DNA of 64,000 nt from Oscarella lobularis (taxonomy: Eukaryota; Porifera; Homoscleromorpha; Homosclerophorida; Oscarellidae), in the NCBI RefSeq assembly GCF_947507565.1, contig NC_089175.1:248001-312000 (forward strand). The letters are read 5' to 3'. Each line of letters begins with the position of its first letter. Position 1 is the first letter of the stretch. Under the pieces are notes generated by a model, which was not told the origin of the DNA, ran no database searches, and saw only the letters and a list, made by a program, of their open reading frames with translations. Positions 45,040 through 57,326 of this stretch are shown in pieces. The translations under genes and the position numbers were made by a program.

Positions 45040-46160
45040 ACGCCCACGTCACATGCACACCTCCGGGTCACGAGGGCTCCACCTGTACTACAAGAATGAA
45101 TCGTACCCGTGGTTCTGCACGAAATTCGCTTTATGATCACACGCCTTGTCCCGAGCAACACCATCAGTAATCCCATACATGTACTGGTAAGCAACATCCC
45201 CGTCAGAATTGCGACAAGCGCACTTTCCTATATAGACGAACAAACAATAACGATTCGTACAAGCACGCTTGGAAGAAGGGACAGGAATTCATCGAGCAGA
45301 CAATACTGACGGGTCAACTAGCTTTGCCCTACTCACTGTACTGAGACTAGAACGAGAATCTGCTCAGCCCGCCACAGGCGAGTCAGCTCGCCCTCGCTGG
45401 AGGACTAGACGGCATGCGACCCATGCGACTGCCCAAAAAATCGAACCCGTATTATGGCAAACCTATGGGCACCGATACTAACATAATGAAGGCATGGCGG
45501 AACGCAAGTTCGTTTGAAGACACGGCTCCAGGCCCGATCTACCGGCGCAGAGGGACTACAACCAACTTACGCATACTGAATTCCGCAGAACTTGCGACGG
45601 CGACAACAGAATCACAGCCATACTCACGCGCCACGTTCGTTCGGGAGAATCGGGATTGGTTCGGGGCACTGGTTCGGGGTACTCACGACCATATAAGGTC
45701 AAATTAATGACCCGAACACGAGGGCGCGCGCGGGCGAAGGCGCGCGCGCTCAGGTGGGAGGGTCTCTCAAACGTGATCGGCCCCTGCCGGCAGAGGCCGG
45801 CAGATCACTGCAAGTACGTTGCGTTTCCTGACTTTGCTTGTTATTCTCCACTTAGACGTACAGATAATTATGCTTATTTTTAAGGCTGGGTGGCGAGCTA
45901 TATCATCAACAACATCAACATCGGGAAAACGGCGATCGTCAGATAAGTGCAGTCATAGAATTTTTTCTCTATTTCTTTCTTTTAGCTGGCAGCTAATTGC
46001 CACTTACATTTTTGAGCCGGATTCAACAATCAACTGAAAAGTTTGCTTGATTATAATACCCTCCGAACCTTGTAGCAACACTATTTATTTCACAAACAGA
46101 ATTACTGATCCAGCCTCCCAAATAACGGAAAAGGACTGAAACCTACCTAAGACTGTCTAT
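45040..46160. other. GC-rich intergenic region between J and B'
   Basis: No gene recognised. It contains a CpG-rich segment with inverted GCGCGCGC blocks (45722-45750), a short inverted repeat CCGGCAGAGGCCGG (45788-45801), GTTCGGG-type motifs (45640-45680) and the inverted copy of the 3065-3100 repeat (45757-45785). The short plus-strand open frames have no recognisable domain. Confidence 0.5.
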
Positions 46161-46161
46161 A

Positions 46162-48141
46162 CTAAGCCTTACTCACTAGTTCATCTAACATGGCTACCAT
46201 CTAGAGAGAAAAGCCCGTCATTTCAACTTGAAACGCCTGACAAGACCAACTTTACCTCAGATGAAGACGGTCTCTTGGTGTAGTCCGTAATCGTGCATCT
46301 TTTTCCAATATCAAGAAGAACCAATCCGCTTGAATCGTTGGTTTCTCTCTTCTTGGGCCACTTTGCTTTCGGATCGAGCAACTTTGCCACATCAATGCCT
46401 TGTTGTTCTATGTACTCGACGTAGCTTTTCTAAACAACCATATTATATACCGACAAAGTAGAATTCAACAATTTTGCACTGACTAGGTCCTGTTTTTTCT
46501 TTGATGAATAGGGAGGCAGCCCAGTTCCTAATTCAAATAAAATCACGCCGAGGGCGTAAACATCGAGTTTTGGAGTGACGACTTTTTCAAATGCCTCTGG
46601 AGACATGTAGGGCCGCGTGCCAACCGTGGGACCGGAATTTGTATCTTCTGGATTGACGCTGCCTACCACTGCCAATCCAAAATCGCTCAGCTTTGCTCTG
46701 AAGTCGGTAGTCAGCAGCACGTTGCTTGATTTGACGTCTCGATGAATGACAGGCAGACGATGACCACAATGCAAAAAGCAAAGAGCTCGAGCAATATCAA
46801 GAGCGATGGAAAGACGAATTTTCCACGGCAATGGACGAGAATTATCCTATTGAATGACAAATAAAATGATAGTACGGTTAGAATAGTAGCTGCATACATA
46901 CTCGACAATCTAAGCGATGTGACAGAGCGCCATTGACCATATACTCGTAAATTAGAGCCAATTCAGGCCCGTCACATGAAAATCCAAGCAGAGAAACAAC
47001 ATTCGGATGAATGTATCTAAAATTGTGCATTAGAAATAAATCTTTGATCAAAAACCGTCTTCAGCTACCTGCTCAGTATGTTCAGCTCTATCCCAAACTG
47101 CTTTTTGCTCAATTCAAGCTGAGACAGATTCAGACTAGATGGCTACAAAAAAATATTAATTAAGTGAAATAAAAAACGGCCAATTACAATACCTACATTT
47201 TTAAAGCGTTTGATGGCTACTTCGTGTTTCTCGCCAGTCTCCGAATGAAGAACTCCGTAGTAAACGACTCCAAACGAACCCGACCCCAGCCGTTTGCCAC
47301 CATGCTTCAGAGGACGCTCGTTGAAGTAATCCGTGGCGCGCTCAATATGATAGTACTTGGCCTCGTACGTCGGACGCACGACCGGATCACCCTCTTGATC
47401 AGCACCTTCTGATGGCATTTTCTGCGGCGAGCTTTTTGCTGGAATCTCATCAGCTATCGCCGGACGAGGTTTACTTGAGTCGCGAGTCAAAGGACCGGAC
47501 TCTTCAGGCTGCTCAAGAGGTAACTGTTGTCGTCGCAAAGTTGACTGTTGCGTGGAGTTGCCGAAGTAGCCATTACCGGAAAATCTATCATCACTGTGAT
47601 TCTGCGTATCTTGTACGATGACCGAGCGAGATCCGATGACGGCACCAGGATTTGCGTCCTCTTGAAGATTCTTTGATGCAGAAATAGGCGGCGTGACTGG
47701 TGGCCGGACTTCAACGCTTTGCTCATGTGATCTAGCGGTAACTTCATTTTCATTTGACATGATCTCTGCCAAAACAACCTGGCCAGTAGCCCTCAGCGCT
47801 TCTAGCAACACCCGGTCACACGTCTCGCTTTTCTCCGCTATCATTTCTAGAAGACGTCTTGAGCTGAGTGGTCGATCGCCTGCTGTGACATCTCGATACT
47901 GCTTTCCGGTGACGAGGTTTTGACGTATAAGATGCCGCCATATCTTCTCAGCATTCATTCCTTCGCACAGCCTGGCAAAGTGCTTTTCAACGAGAGTCTC
48001 TTGTGGATCGTAGCTGTTGAACCAAAGATAGATCGAGGTCGCCGGATGAAATTCGTCACCGTCGTTAGATAACACCTTTGCAGAGGGAAACCCTTGATGT
48101 AGAAGATCAATAAATTCGGACGTTGAGTCGTGTGTTTTCAT
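46162..48141 (-). CDS. Kinase J: CARD-Pelle-like kinase, 5' truncated
   Basis: Open from an ATG at 48141 ([18 protein letters not shown]) through a CARD-like domain ([40 protein letters not shown]). A Pro/Ser linker leads to [32 protein letters not shown] and EVAIKRFKN. Exons then give [33 protein letters not shown] and [14 protein letters not shown], a C-lobe, and a terminal exon [12 protein letters not shown] ending at 46162-46164. All kinase residues are present. Similarity to J' stops at about 48152, directly upstream of the ATG, where an in-frame TGA and then a B-type fragment appear, so the whole COR half is missing. It could still make a cytosolic CARD-kinase, RIPK2-like in content but with reversed order, if a promoter exists. 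Confidence 0.7.
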
Positions 48142-48179
48142 AAAGGCGCCGAATTGTCAAACTGCCCTAACATTTTTCA

Positions 48180-48490
48180 ATAGTTCTTACTTGACAATCA
48201 AGCCTGTGCGACAGAAGCTCCTTAGACATAAACTCGTAAATGAGACAGAGCTCGGCTCCATCGGACGAGAAGCCTATGAGGCCGATGATGTTCTTGTCGC
48301 AAGATATTCATCCTCTCCAAACTAATTTCGGCTCAGTTCAGTTTGAGCTGGTCCAAAAGCTAGACGAGGATCAGATAAGAATGTACTTGGGTGTAAACGT
48401 AGACGCACTTTTTTTAGTCGCCTGATCGCCACCTCAAGCTCTTCTCGCCAGTTTCCGAGTGAAGCCCTCCGTGGTATACGGTCCCGAAAT
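48180..48490 (-). pseudogene. B-type kinase N-lobe fragment
   Basis: Matches B' at about 38870-39190: the exon encoding the DGPELCLIYEFMPNG region, then part of the linker and glycine-loop exon, with several small deletions (about 25 bp near 48300). Frames are broken. It is the downstream end of the B'' copy whose middle part has been lost. Confidence 0.78.
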
Positions 48491-49104
48491 CCGCGCTAAA
48501 ACAAAGAGCAAGATAACGCAAAATTATTGACTCTACATAAATCATCCATTTACTACTTTCACATTTGCCAGAAAGTCTTTAATTACATTCGCATTCTGAT
48601 TTTTTCTAATACATTCTTGAAAGAACTGCTCCAGAGGGTTTGAAAATAGAATCAGTAATGAATGAACGTTTGGATCACTGACTGGCTAGGTTCAAGCAAT
48701 CACATAGTCTTTTTCCCGTCGTGTTTAGGCCAATCAGAAATGCTGGGTAAACAGCTCCTACATAAAACTTCCTCCTTTCTACAGAAAAGATAAAGAATAG
48801 GATTCGCGTTATACTGTTGAAAAGGTGGTTTTTTCAAAAGGGCAAAAACATCCTCATTCTCTTTATTCCTATAAACAAAACTAAAGAACAAGCATTGCGA
48901 AAGTGTCGTGTTCTCACTTCGATAACTAGCGATCACCTTCATCAGTTAGACGTTCTTTTCCCAGTCCCTTATAGAAATTCTAGAGGTAGAAGATGTAACG
49001 TTTGTCCCGCGTGCAGCGGGGAGGAAGGAATTCGACGCGTTGGACCTTGGAGCAAACGAATGCAGGGACCTTCGCGATTTTTCATTCAGCGTTTTTTCTT
49101 AGGA
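48491..49104. other. Unassigned insert inside B''
   Basis: This stretch replaces the COR and CARD part of B' (about 39200-40880). I recognise no paralogue of it in the window. The plus strand at about 48970-49090 reads RRCNVCPACSGEEGIRR followed by a GP-containing basic stretch. This faintly resembles the start of a CXXC zinc finger but lacks the later cysteines. No splice structure was established. Confidence 0.35.
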
Positions 49105-51958
49105 AGAGTAGCTTCAACTGATTGCCGTGGTCGATAATTGCTTCCTTCACCGCTTCTTGAACCTTGGCTCGTTCAGTTTGAATAACGACGAATTCTGAAC
49201 GTTTTAACTTGATCTTGTTCATAAGAATTAGGTCCCATTTTGATTTTACAGTCTTGGCGTCCTCAACTTTATCACGTATGACTACGATTGACACGAAAAA
49301 TTCTCCTGTTCTTGCTGACCGCCTTTCTAGACGTTTTGACACAACATGAGCAATCCATTTCTGCGCAGGATCGTTTTCAAGCGCAACTGTTACTACTAGT
49401 CGACACTCGGTGTGAATCAAAATATCCAGTGACTGCCTGTTGTAGGGTAACTTTACCGTCTTCAAATTCCCAGCTGAGGTTCGCACATTTCGTGTCTCTG
49501 ATGGCGGAACGAGAAAACAATTCTTTGAACCACTGCCCGCAAGAAGATTTTTGTCTCCGTCACTGTAGCCTGTGCTATTCCCATCCTCGTCTCCTTGCCA
49601 TTCGTTATCCATGGGTATGACGAAACCGAGATGTCCGAAAGTAGCCTCCACTTCCGTAATTAGCGATATAGATGAATCTACAAAACAAAATTAATTAAAT
49701 TAGGAAAAGAACACAAATCGCCTCCCCCACCGACTCGAAAGCACTGAAAACAATGAGAAGAATGCATAAACTATTCAAAAAAAGGCTACAACGTAAGCTT
49801 TCTAAATCATATTATTTTTGTATTATGTCAAGCGTTATTAGAGTCGTCGGAAGAGAAACTTATTGAATCGAGTACTGTTACGTTATGATCCAACTTACCA
49901 TTGAACATAGTTTCGTTATGAAACGTGTTTTGACTTTGAGGAGAAGTTCCGCAATCAACGTCCACAGGATCACCTCTAAACTCGTCCATTTGCTCACCAA
50001 AGCGTCGCTTAGTGAAAGGATGTTCAGCTGCAGCATATTCACATTCTTCAACCAGCGCAACAAGCATTCTCAATTTTTCAAAAAACAAAGATTCTTGAAT
50101 TTCTTGAAATGATTCACATTGTTCATTCTCTGTTGGATAGACTCCTGACACTTCACAAATGCTACTATTCGATTCAACTTCAGCACACTTCTGTGCAGGA
50201 TCGTTTTTAAAATCAACTACCACAACTAGTCGACACTCTGTGCGAATAATATCCATTGACTGGCTGTTGTACAGTAACATTACCGTCTTCAAATTCCCAG
50301 CTGTGGTTTGGGCTTGTGTCGACGGCGGAACGAGATCGTTTAGCCATTTGTTAACTATGGGTATGGTCAAACTGAATTTTCCGGAAATAGCCTCCAATTC
50401 CGTAATTTGCCAATTAGAAACTGAATCAAACTCTACAAGAACCGTTGTTTAAAAATCTGCTACATTTGTGCGAGTCTGACTTACCATTCGAAGACGTCGC
50501 TCCATCTTGAAAAGATTTTTGGCTTTGAGTCTTCCTGTTTATGCTATGACCCTAAATCTGTCTATTTCATCAACATTTCGTTTCATAAAAGGCCGCTTAG
50601 ACTTTGCAAAATCTTTGACGACTGACTTGCGCCTTCCTAAAGTTTTCCGAAACAAGTTCTTCCGGGCTTTTCTTTGAATTGATTCAGTTTCTCCCCTATC
50701 TGTGGCACAGACTCTTGAAACTTTCTGAATGCGGATATCAGCGAATTTTGATCCCACAAAGCCACTATTAGTCAAATTCTTTATAGAACATAGCTTCTTC
50801 TCTGTCAGTCCTTGGAAATGGTTAGCTTGCTGGTCACGTTCTCTTACATCACAGCCAAAAATACACAGCACAAAGCAAGAAACATCACTTCCCATCACTA
50901 TTTTAAGATCATATGCAGTCAGTGACTTAGCGAAATGCACAGATGCAATGTAGAATACAATGCACATGATGAACACAAGAAACCAATGCGAAACAATCGG
51001 ACAAAGATCAATTGGAAAAAACGTTGCTCTCGCCATCGTTGCCTTGGTTAAACTGTTCCTCCAAGAAAACAAAGGGTGGACTGTTGCCTGGTCGGTTTCC
51101 TCTTCTGGGACTTTGTCCATCGTTTCACCAAGTAATTGAAATTGGCAGATAAGTTGAGAAGAAAAGCGCTCTTGGCATCCCGCCAACTCTTCAGAAAACT
51201 CAGCACCACAATGAATGCGCATTACAAGACTACAGCGGTAATTCGGACTATCAATTCTGTCCTCAGACATACTGAGTTTCTAGATCGATTTGATTATAGA
51301 AAAGAAAAGGTAAACGGAATTTCCTTACGTCATTCTCTAAGTGAGATACAAAAGTTGTTTCTTTGAGAAACGTCGGCCCGCGGATTGTGTTAGTTTTTTC
51401 CGGCACTGATACAGAATACCCATCAACTGACTGAATCAGAATAAAAAAGACGATTAGAAGTAAGAATAAATTCCTGCACAGAAGTTTGAAAACGCGGCAA
51501 AGTTCTATACACACAAACAAATGACTTGATTCTGACAGGCAAAATCAATAACCGAACCTGATTTGGGCTGAATTGACAACTGATCTCGTGCCGCTTCCGT
51601 GGTGTTTGTGCAAACTCCTGCTTTCCGTTCCGTTTCACCCACTTGAAGTTCACGTTGAAGTGTCCAAATCTGTGACAGGCAGCCTGCACTCAACAGCTGC
51701 CTGTCGTTTTTACAAAGCATTTTTTTTGAATCGCCGTCACTCGTGCACTTTTCTTTAGCTAAGTCGCATTCGGAAACTAAATCAGTGGCTCTCATCATTT
51801 TCATCATTGTCCAAAGAGCTAGTTGCAGCAGCGGCAAAAAACTGATAAACCCTATAAGAAGATGAAGCTCGTCACCAAAGAGACGCTGCTGTTGATCAAA
51901 AGCCGACTTGCCCATCAGCTCTAAGAAAACACTTCCATTAGTCACTGTGTCACTGTGA
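49105..51958 (-). pseudogene. B'': 5' half of a B'-type gene, truncated at both ends
   Basis: Close copy of B' from about 40900 to 43690. It includes both copies of the AGNLKTVxLxYNxQSxDI module and the membrane helices (HWFLVFIMCIVFYIASVHFA, FISFLPLLQLALW). At the downstream end the reading departs from B' after KEAIIDHGNQLK and stops at 49082-49084. At the upstream end homology ends at about 51958, before the signal-peptide exons. With no start exon, COR, CARD or complete kinase, it is most simply a pseudogene, although long stretches remain open. Confidence 0.75.
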
Positions 51959-52257
51959 TGTACATACAATACAAGCGTTCAATTATATAACCTGCCCTTC
52001 TGTTAGGAATTTAGAATGTTAGATCTGCTACTTTTGCTAATTCAAGTTAGTTAACACACAGCGTTTTAGTAAGAATGAGAAACGAGCGTCTTTAATAACA
52101 CATCCAACGTCACTCACTCGAGCAATTCAAATCAGATCTGTTTTGCGGTGAGAACTCAAGATCAACGTTCACTGCTGCCAACCATAACAACCATAGCGTG
52201 AGCATTGAGAACATAAGTCTGCCAGACTGAGTCTAAAGCAAAAAAGAGCAAAACTTA
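51959..52257. other. Intergenic
   Basis: Between the B'' breakpoint and the MITE; no gene, RNA or repeat recognised. Confidence 0.5.
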
Positions 52258-52460
52258 GTGTAGACCGCCGATTATCTGAACTGTCAATTATCTGAAATCG
52301 GTTCAAAGTCACGTGGTCACGTAAATTGCTCACGTCAGGCTGTCAACACTATCTAAAACCGATTTTGGCAACAAAAAGCTTTTGCTTGTCTTTGCAAGAG
52401 TAATAACGATTATCCCAGCTTTTCAATTATCCTAATTCCAGGATAATTGGCGGTCTACTG
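52258..52460. mobile_element. Short TIR element (pogo/Tc1-like MITE)
   Basis: About 203 bp bounded by inverted repeats: GTGTAGACCGCCGATTATC at the left, and at the right the reverse complement of CAGTAGACCGCCAATTATC. Both ends abut TA dinucleotides (52256-52257 and 52461-52462), as expected for Tc1/mariner/pogo target duplication. Further GATTATC-like copies lie inside the ends. It has no coding capacity, so it is a non-autonomous miniature element. The superfamily is inferred from the TA duplication and TIR style. Confidence 0.8.
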
Positions 52461-53061
52461 TATTTCATCCGCCCGTTCAAATGTCAATACAGTATTACTG
52501 AGTGCACGGTGGTGAGTGAATGTCATTGTCTTCGCTTTGGAGTTCCATAGAACGCGCTGTAGAGCGGCAATATATACTTAGTAGTGAGACGGTACTTCGA
52601 TCTCGCTAGAACAGTGTCAAAAATAATGTCTAATGGACGGGGTCAGCCAGATATCGATCGTACGTCACCCCAGCATCGGAGAAAAAGAAGACAGCTTACG
52701 CAAAATCGCTCTTTTACGACTGAGTCGCTGTTCGTCGGGCGTGCGAGCATTTTTTTCGGGCGTGCGAGCAATGCGAGCATTTTGTTCGGGGTCCGTGCTA
52801 ATTGGAGGGAGTTCGTCTCTAAAGCGAGTCCGTCTCTACAGCGAGGAAGTAAACATCGCACCTTGTAAAGAGATTTCCATTTCCAGTCTTCTCCGTAGTC
52901 CGGAACGTGCGACATGATAGATGAGCTCATGTCTATTAATAGAACTCTGTCCAAAAGTAGGCGGATCTTGGGGCGTGTCCGTACCAGACCCTCGAGTGTC
53001 CTCCGGGACCTCACGCGAGAGGGCAGAGCCGTAGAGAGAGACGGTTCTGGGGGGTTATATC
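52461..53061. other. Unassigned region downstream of K
   Basis: Two overlapping plus-strand frames (52584-52868 and 52633-52917) and one on the minus strand show internal repetition of a GGGCGTGCGAGCA-type motif around 52735-52775. They have no recognisable domain, so I do not call a gene. A TATA-like ATATATACTTA sits at about 52570-52580. Confidence 0.4.
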
Positions 53062-53182
53062 TATGCGTGTGTTTTCATAAAGGCGGTCGGTTCACTGGAC
53101 GGCGGAGACTCCTGGGTGTGTGTGCTTTTGGAAGATAAAAATGCCGTAATATTTATAGTAGAACACAGACAGCCACGGTTAG
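53062..53182 (-). pseudogene. Deleted fragment of a J-type COR exon
   Basis: The first about 20 bp match J' at 60113-60128; the rest matches J' at about 60527-60645 (GGACGGCGG-ACTCCTGG, then the stretch ending in AGCCACGG), with an internal deletion of about 22 bp. About 400 bp of J' between the two parts is absent. It is a fossil of a J-type gene next to K. Confidence 0.78.
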
Positions 53183-53296
53183 CCAGGAGGTTTGGGGGAT
53201 GAGTCCTGCACAGATAAAATTTACAATATGGAATTTTGCTAGCAGATAATCCATGTGAGATGTTTATGAAGCAAAAGGATCGGCATTGCAGCTCGG

Positions 53297-56200
53297 CTAA
53301 TAATAAGACAAGTAGTTGCCTCTCCAATGGTTATCACCGTCTCCTGTTGGCATTGTCGGAAGTGCAGAAGAAGACGCTTGCATTGCAGTTATACAACTAC
53401 TAGTACGACGAGCCTCTCCAAATTGTTCTCTCGGCAGCTGCGGAAGTCTCGTCACGTTGTCTGCACGAGAAGGTGAAGGAGCGCTAACGCTCACAGGATC
53501 ATCATCATCATCTTGATTGTACTGCGGTTGCGCGGGCAGCAATTGACGATCAATTTCAGAAGTGATTAATTCAGCCAAACCACGGTAGATAATACCGCGG
53601 CCGCGTTCTGCTGACGGAAAAGCTCTCGCCATAGAGGGCAAAGCTATTCTCGACTGCCTGGAAAGATCGGCCAATAACTGCATCGCTTCCAATAACGGAG
53701 TTTGAGCGCTCGTTTCAACAGATGCCGGAGGAGTAGCCCTACCGTGGTCCTCTTCGTCTGGCATATCTAAGAGTTCACGAAGAATTGCGTCTCCTGTCTT
53801 TCCTCTCCTTACAAAATAGTTTAGTAAAACATTCGCTCGAGCTTTTAGGTCCGAAGGAGCGTGAATTCTTGAAATGTCCTTATTCGATGCGTAGCCTTTA
53901 GCCACAAGTCCGTCCATGACGCGATTAAAATTAGAAGTTAAATTCAGCCTTTCTGAATAATAGTGAAACTTTTGCTGTACCACTGAAGCCGGTTCGGTCT
54001 CATTAAACCAAGCATATAGAAACTTCGGAGGAGACTCTTGATACGCAAATTTAAGAGCCTCGCTCTCGCTGACGGAGTTCACATCAGTCAAATCAATAAA
54101 GTGAAGAAGATCACGAGCGTCGTGACGATCAAAGGCATCTATTCCAAGCCGAACGTCGCACATTTTGTCTCCAAATGCTTCGCGACAGACGGTTCGGAAA
54201 TTTTCCAAAAGACGGCGTTTTACTTCTAAGCACACGCCGCCAGTCTCGGTCGTTTTAAGAGTTTGGTCGTCTGTTCTGATAATCATCACCGCTTCCAAGT
54301 GAGATTCTCCGTACGCTATCGTTACTTCATGGTCTGCTTCCACGCGCAGGAGAACTTCATTTGCATAGAAGTGAGCAGCATGAGGGTACTCTTCAAGAGT
54401 ACGCAACACCACATTGTGAAAAACAAAACGAGGCAATATAGCCATATTTTCCAGTTGAAAAATAAGTGGCTCCAACCTGACACAATTTAATTTTTGTGTC
54501 ACGTGCGAGCGCACGCGTAGCTCGCATGGAATTACAAAATAATCCCTGTGCGAAAGGATATATCCCGTGTGTTCAAGAAACGATACGAGCAACCGGTCCT
54601 CTTCGGACATCTGGCGCGACAATACACTTTTCCTGACGTAGCCTTCATTTAAAATATGCTTGGCTACAACAGCGTTTCCTAGAAGCTGCCGAAGATTCTG
54701 TTCAGGTGAGCTTAGGTCAATCAGAATGCGACAGTCGGACGTCGCTGTATCTGCGAGGCCTTCATACCAGATAAGACCAAAATTTCGCAGATACGTCAGC
54801 ATTTCTTTCACTGTCATCGACGCCTGGGCGGCTAGGTCAGATAATTCAATCTCCGCCAAAGTTGCTATTGCTTTAGACACTTTCAGTTTTCCTAATTTTT
54901 TACGAATCTCAGTAAGAGATTGGACGAGTTTTTCTGGTACGTTTTTAACAGACTTTTTCATAATTTCTTCTATTAAATTGCCGTTTTCAAAGGCAACGAC
55001 GGTATATTCATTTTTGCCCAGCTCACTGTTAAGTTCCAACCACTGCTCCAATTGTTCAACCGAAGAGTGTTTTCCTTTACTGTGAACTGCAAGTACTAAG
55101 ACATGAACCTGCTTTTCAACCAGTTGCCTTTTTTCGAGCTGAGACAAAATCGGAACAACTAACGTCGGCATCCTGTTTATATCGGCGTCTACCGTTATTA
55201 CCACTTGGAAATCCGTATTGAGTAGCATTCTGCTTGACTGATTGTTCCAAGGAAGTTTCACTGTCTGCACGAAATTGATCTGCTCTGCCGCTGCTTGCTC
55301 CCTTTCTTCTGCGGCTTCCCTTACCGAAGCGCTGTCTAACTGAAGAGTACTCCCGTCTACGGTTTCGTCACATCTTTCAACCAGATAACAGTAAGGCGGG
55401 GAATGATTCACGTCAACGGCAGACTGTTCATCGGCGTGATCGGAAGAAACAGAATGCAGACTCTCGGACCATAAGTTGATGTTGTCAAAAGGAACAATGA
55501 GAGAGGGCACGCTGAAAGCTGAGAACGAACCTGACCAAGAGAAATACTTTATCAGACGGATGACGCAGTAATAGTGCAAAATGCTCACCTTCGGTGCGTG
55601 ATCTGACAGAACCAGAACCCTCATTGTCACATCTGAATCTTAGGGTATCCTCCAAATTTTTTGGAGTGTGAATAAAGGGTCTTGTAGATAGCACAAACCC
55701 GTCATCGGTTGCTTCAGACCAAATAGCCAATTTCTGCAAGAAGTCAACTTTGTTGCGTTCGCTAAAAGACTCGTTCTCAGAAATTTCGGTTGGAGACATA
55801 TCATATAATCGGAGGCCGCAAAAACGTCTTTCACCCAAAACCTTCTTGTTAGACGGACAGTTACTTTTGTTATTACAGATATTTAAACGAGTTATAGCCA
55901 TTAAAGTCATCGACGCCTCAAGGAGAAGGTGTAATGTGAAACACATGAAGACTTCTACAGCAAGGAAAAAAGGTACAAGCATCCCCGCCAGCCACTTTTC
56001 AGACATTTGCGGCACTTCTGCTGCAGATGCATTGCCCGCAAAGTTCCAACACTTGTGGTACAACCTAGCTACGCCACTCAAATGACCGGCGCGACTCAAA
56101 TTTCCTGCGGGTTCAAAGGTACTAATGACGATGCTATCCTCTTTCGTCCCTTCAGTCCATTTTCTGCTGCCAAGTTTCTAAGGAAAAACGAGCTGAATTC

Positions 56201-57326
56201 GCAAACAACCCGTACGTTGATCCGTACCTGTCCAACAATTTCCAGTTCAGAAACGCTGCTAAAAGCCAACTGCTTATTAAAAAGCAAAATACCTCCACCT
56301 CCAGAGTCTAAAGATTAAGTTAGCCCGAGCACATCATACAATTAAAGCTAAAGTACCGTACCAATATTATGCGAGGGAAGACGAATAAAAAGCAACGTTA
56401 ATATAAAAAATAAAACAGGGAAAGGCCTCTCAGGAGTAGACCAAAGCCATTCGTTTCCACCTGCCCATTCTTTCGAACGACTGATATCAATAAATGAAGT
56501 CCGTTCATCTAGCCAAAATCCAAGGTTGACCATCAACGTAACTGCAGCAGTACCAAACTGATCTAGAGAAAGTATATAAGCTACGTCACCATACACAAAC
56601 TAAAAAAGCAACTGTGATTGACTAGTAAACAAATGTAAGACTGCTTCCTGAAGCTTATCATACATGCAAATTACGCAGGCCGTTTTTACCTTGACTACTC
56701 TTTCCCCTGGACCATTCATAAAACACCTCACGCCCTGTCCAAGCAATTTCATCTATTGCTTGTTCTTCATGGAGAATGTGCATCAGAGAAGACTTCATAT
56801 CAGAATAATTGTCTGAATTCTCTAGCTGCCAACAGAAACTATAGCAAGCGCAGCCCTCTTGGACAACAGTGCTTTCCAAGAATTTCATGACGGAAAACGT
56901 TTCATGTCCTTTTAGCAAATTCATCAACGCAGATGCCATGTTTGTCCATGTATCCAAAAGTTCTTTTTTCACTACTGTTACAAGAGCTGCTTCTACCCAA
57001 ACAATAACCATAGCAACTTGCAGCAGAACCTCAACGGTAAACAGGTACAAACAAAAGCAAGATGTGACTATGCCCAGCAAGACGCCAATTGATATTTCAC
57101 TGTATTTCCTTGTCACTAGCATAGAAGATGAAGAAAATCCTTGTGATAGAGTAAACTGAGAAGCATTTAGGATCTTTCGACCACCTGGAGAAACCCAATT
57201 AGTACGCCTTTCTTTATTCTCTATAGACGAAGAAGCTTGGCTATCCGCGCGGCTTAGCAAAATCATCAACAAGAGAAGGATGCCCCACGTTACACATTTT
57301 TCCTTCGACAATTTGCAATTTGCCAT
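53297..57326 (-). CDS. K: multi-pass membrane COR-CARD protein without kinase
   Basis: ATG at 57326 opens a signal peptide (CVTWGILLLLMILLSRADS). Exons to about 55700 encode repeated hydrophobic helices (IGVLLGIVTSCFCLYLFTVE, LLQVAMVIVWVEAALVTVV, FPVLFFILTLLFIRLP, LAGMLVPFFLAVEVFMCFTL). The large exon (to 53297) holds the module with KLPWNNQSS, a Roc-like segment without P-loop (VHVLVLAVHSKGK), a COR domain (ILIDLSSPE, VSFLEHTGYILSHRDYFVIP, LEPLIFQLENMAILPRFVFH) and a CARD-like fold (NKDISRIHAPSDLKAR, LLNYFVRRGKTGDAILREL). It ends in an acidic, Pro-rich tail GNYLSYY where the paralogues enter their kinase. About 780 residues in the last exon are open, so it looks functional: a membrane adaptor or decoy for the COR-CARD kinases. 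Confidence 0.75.

Noticed and set aside
45109-45883. Chain of overlapping plus-strand frames of 66-97 codons in the GC-rich spacer
   Set aside because: Low stop density is expected from base composition; no domain, consistent frame or splice signals.
52584-53014. Possible small gene near 52600-53000 on either strand
   Set aside because: Frames overlap in several registers and contain an internal simple repeat; no recognisable protein feature.
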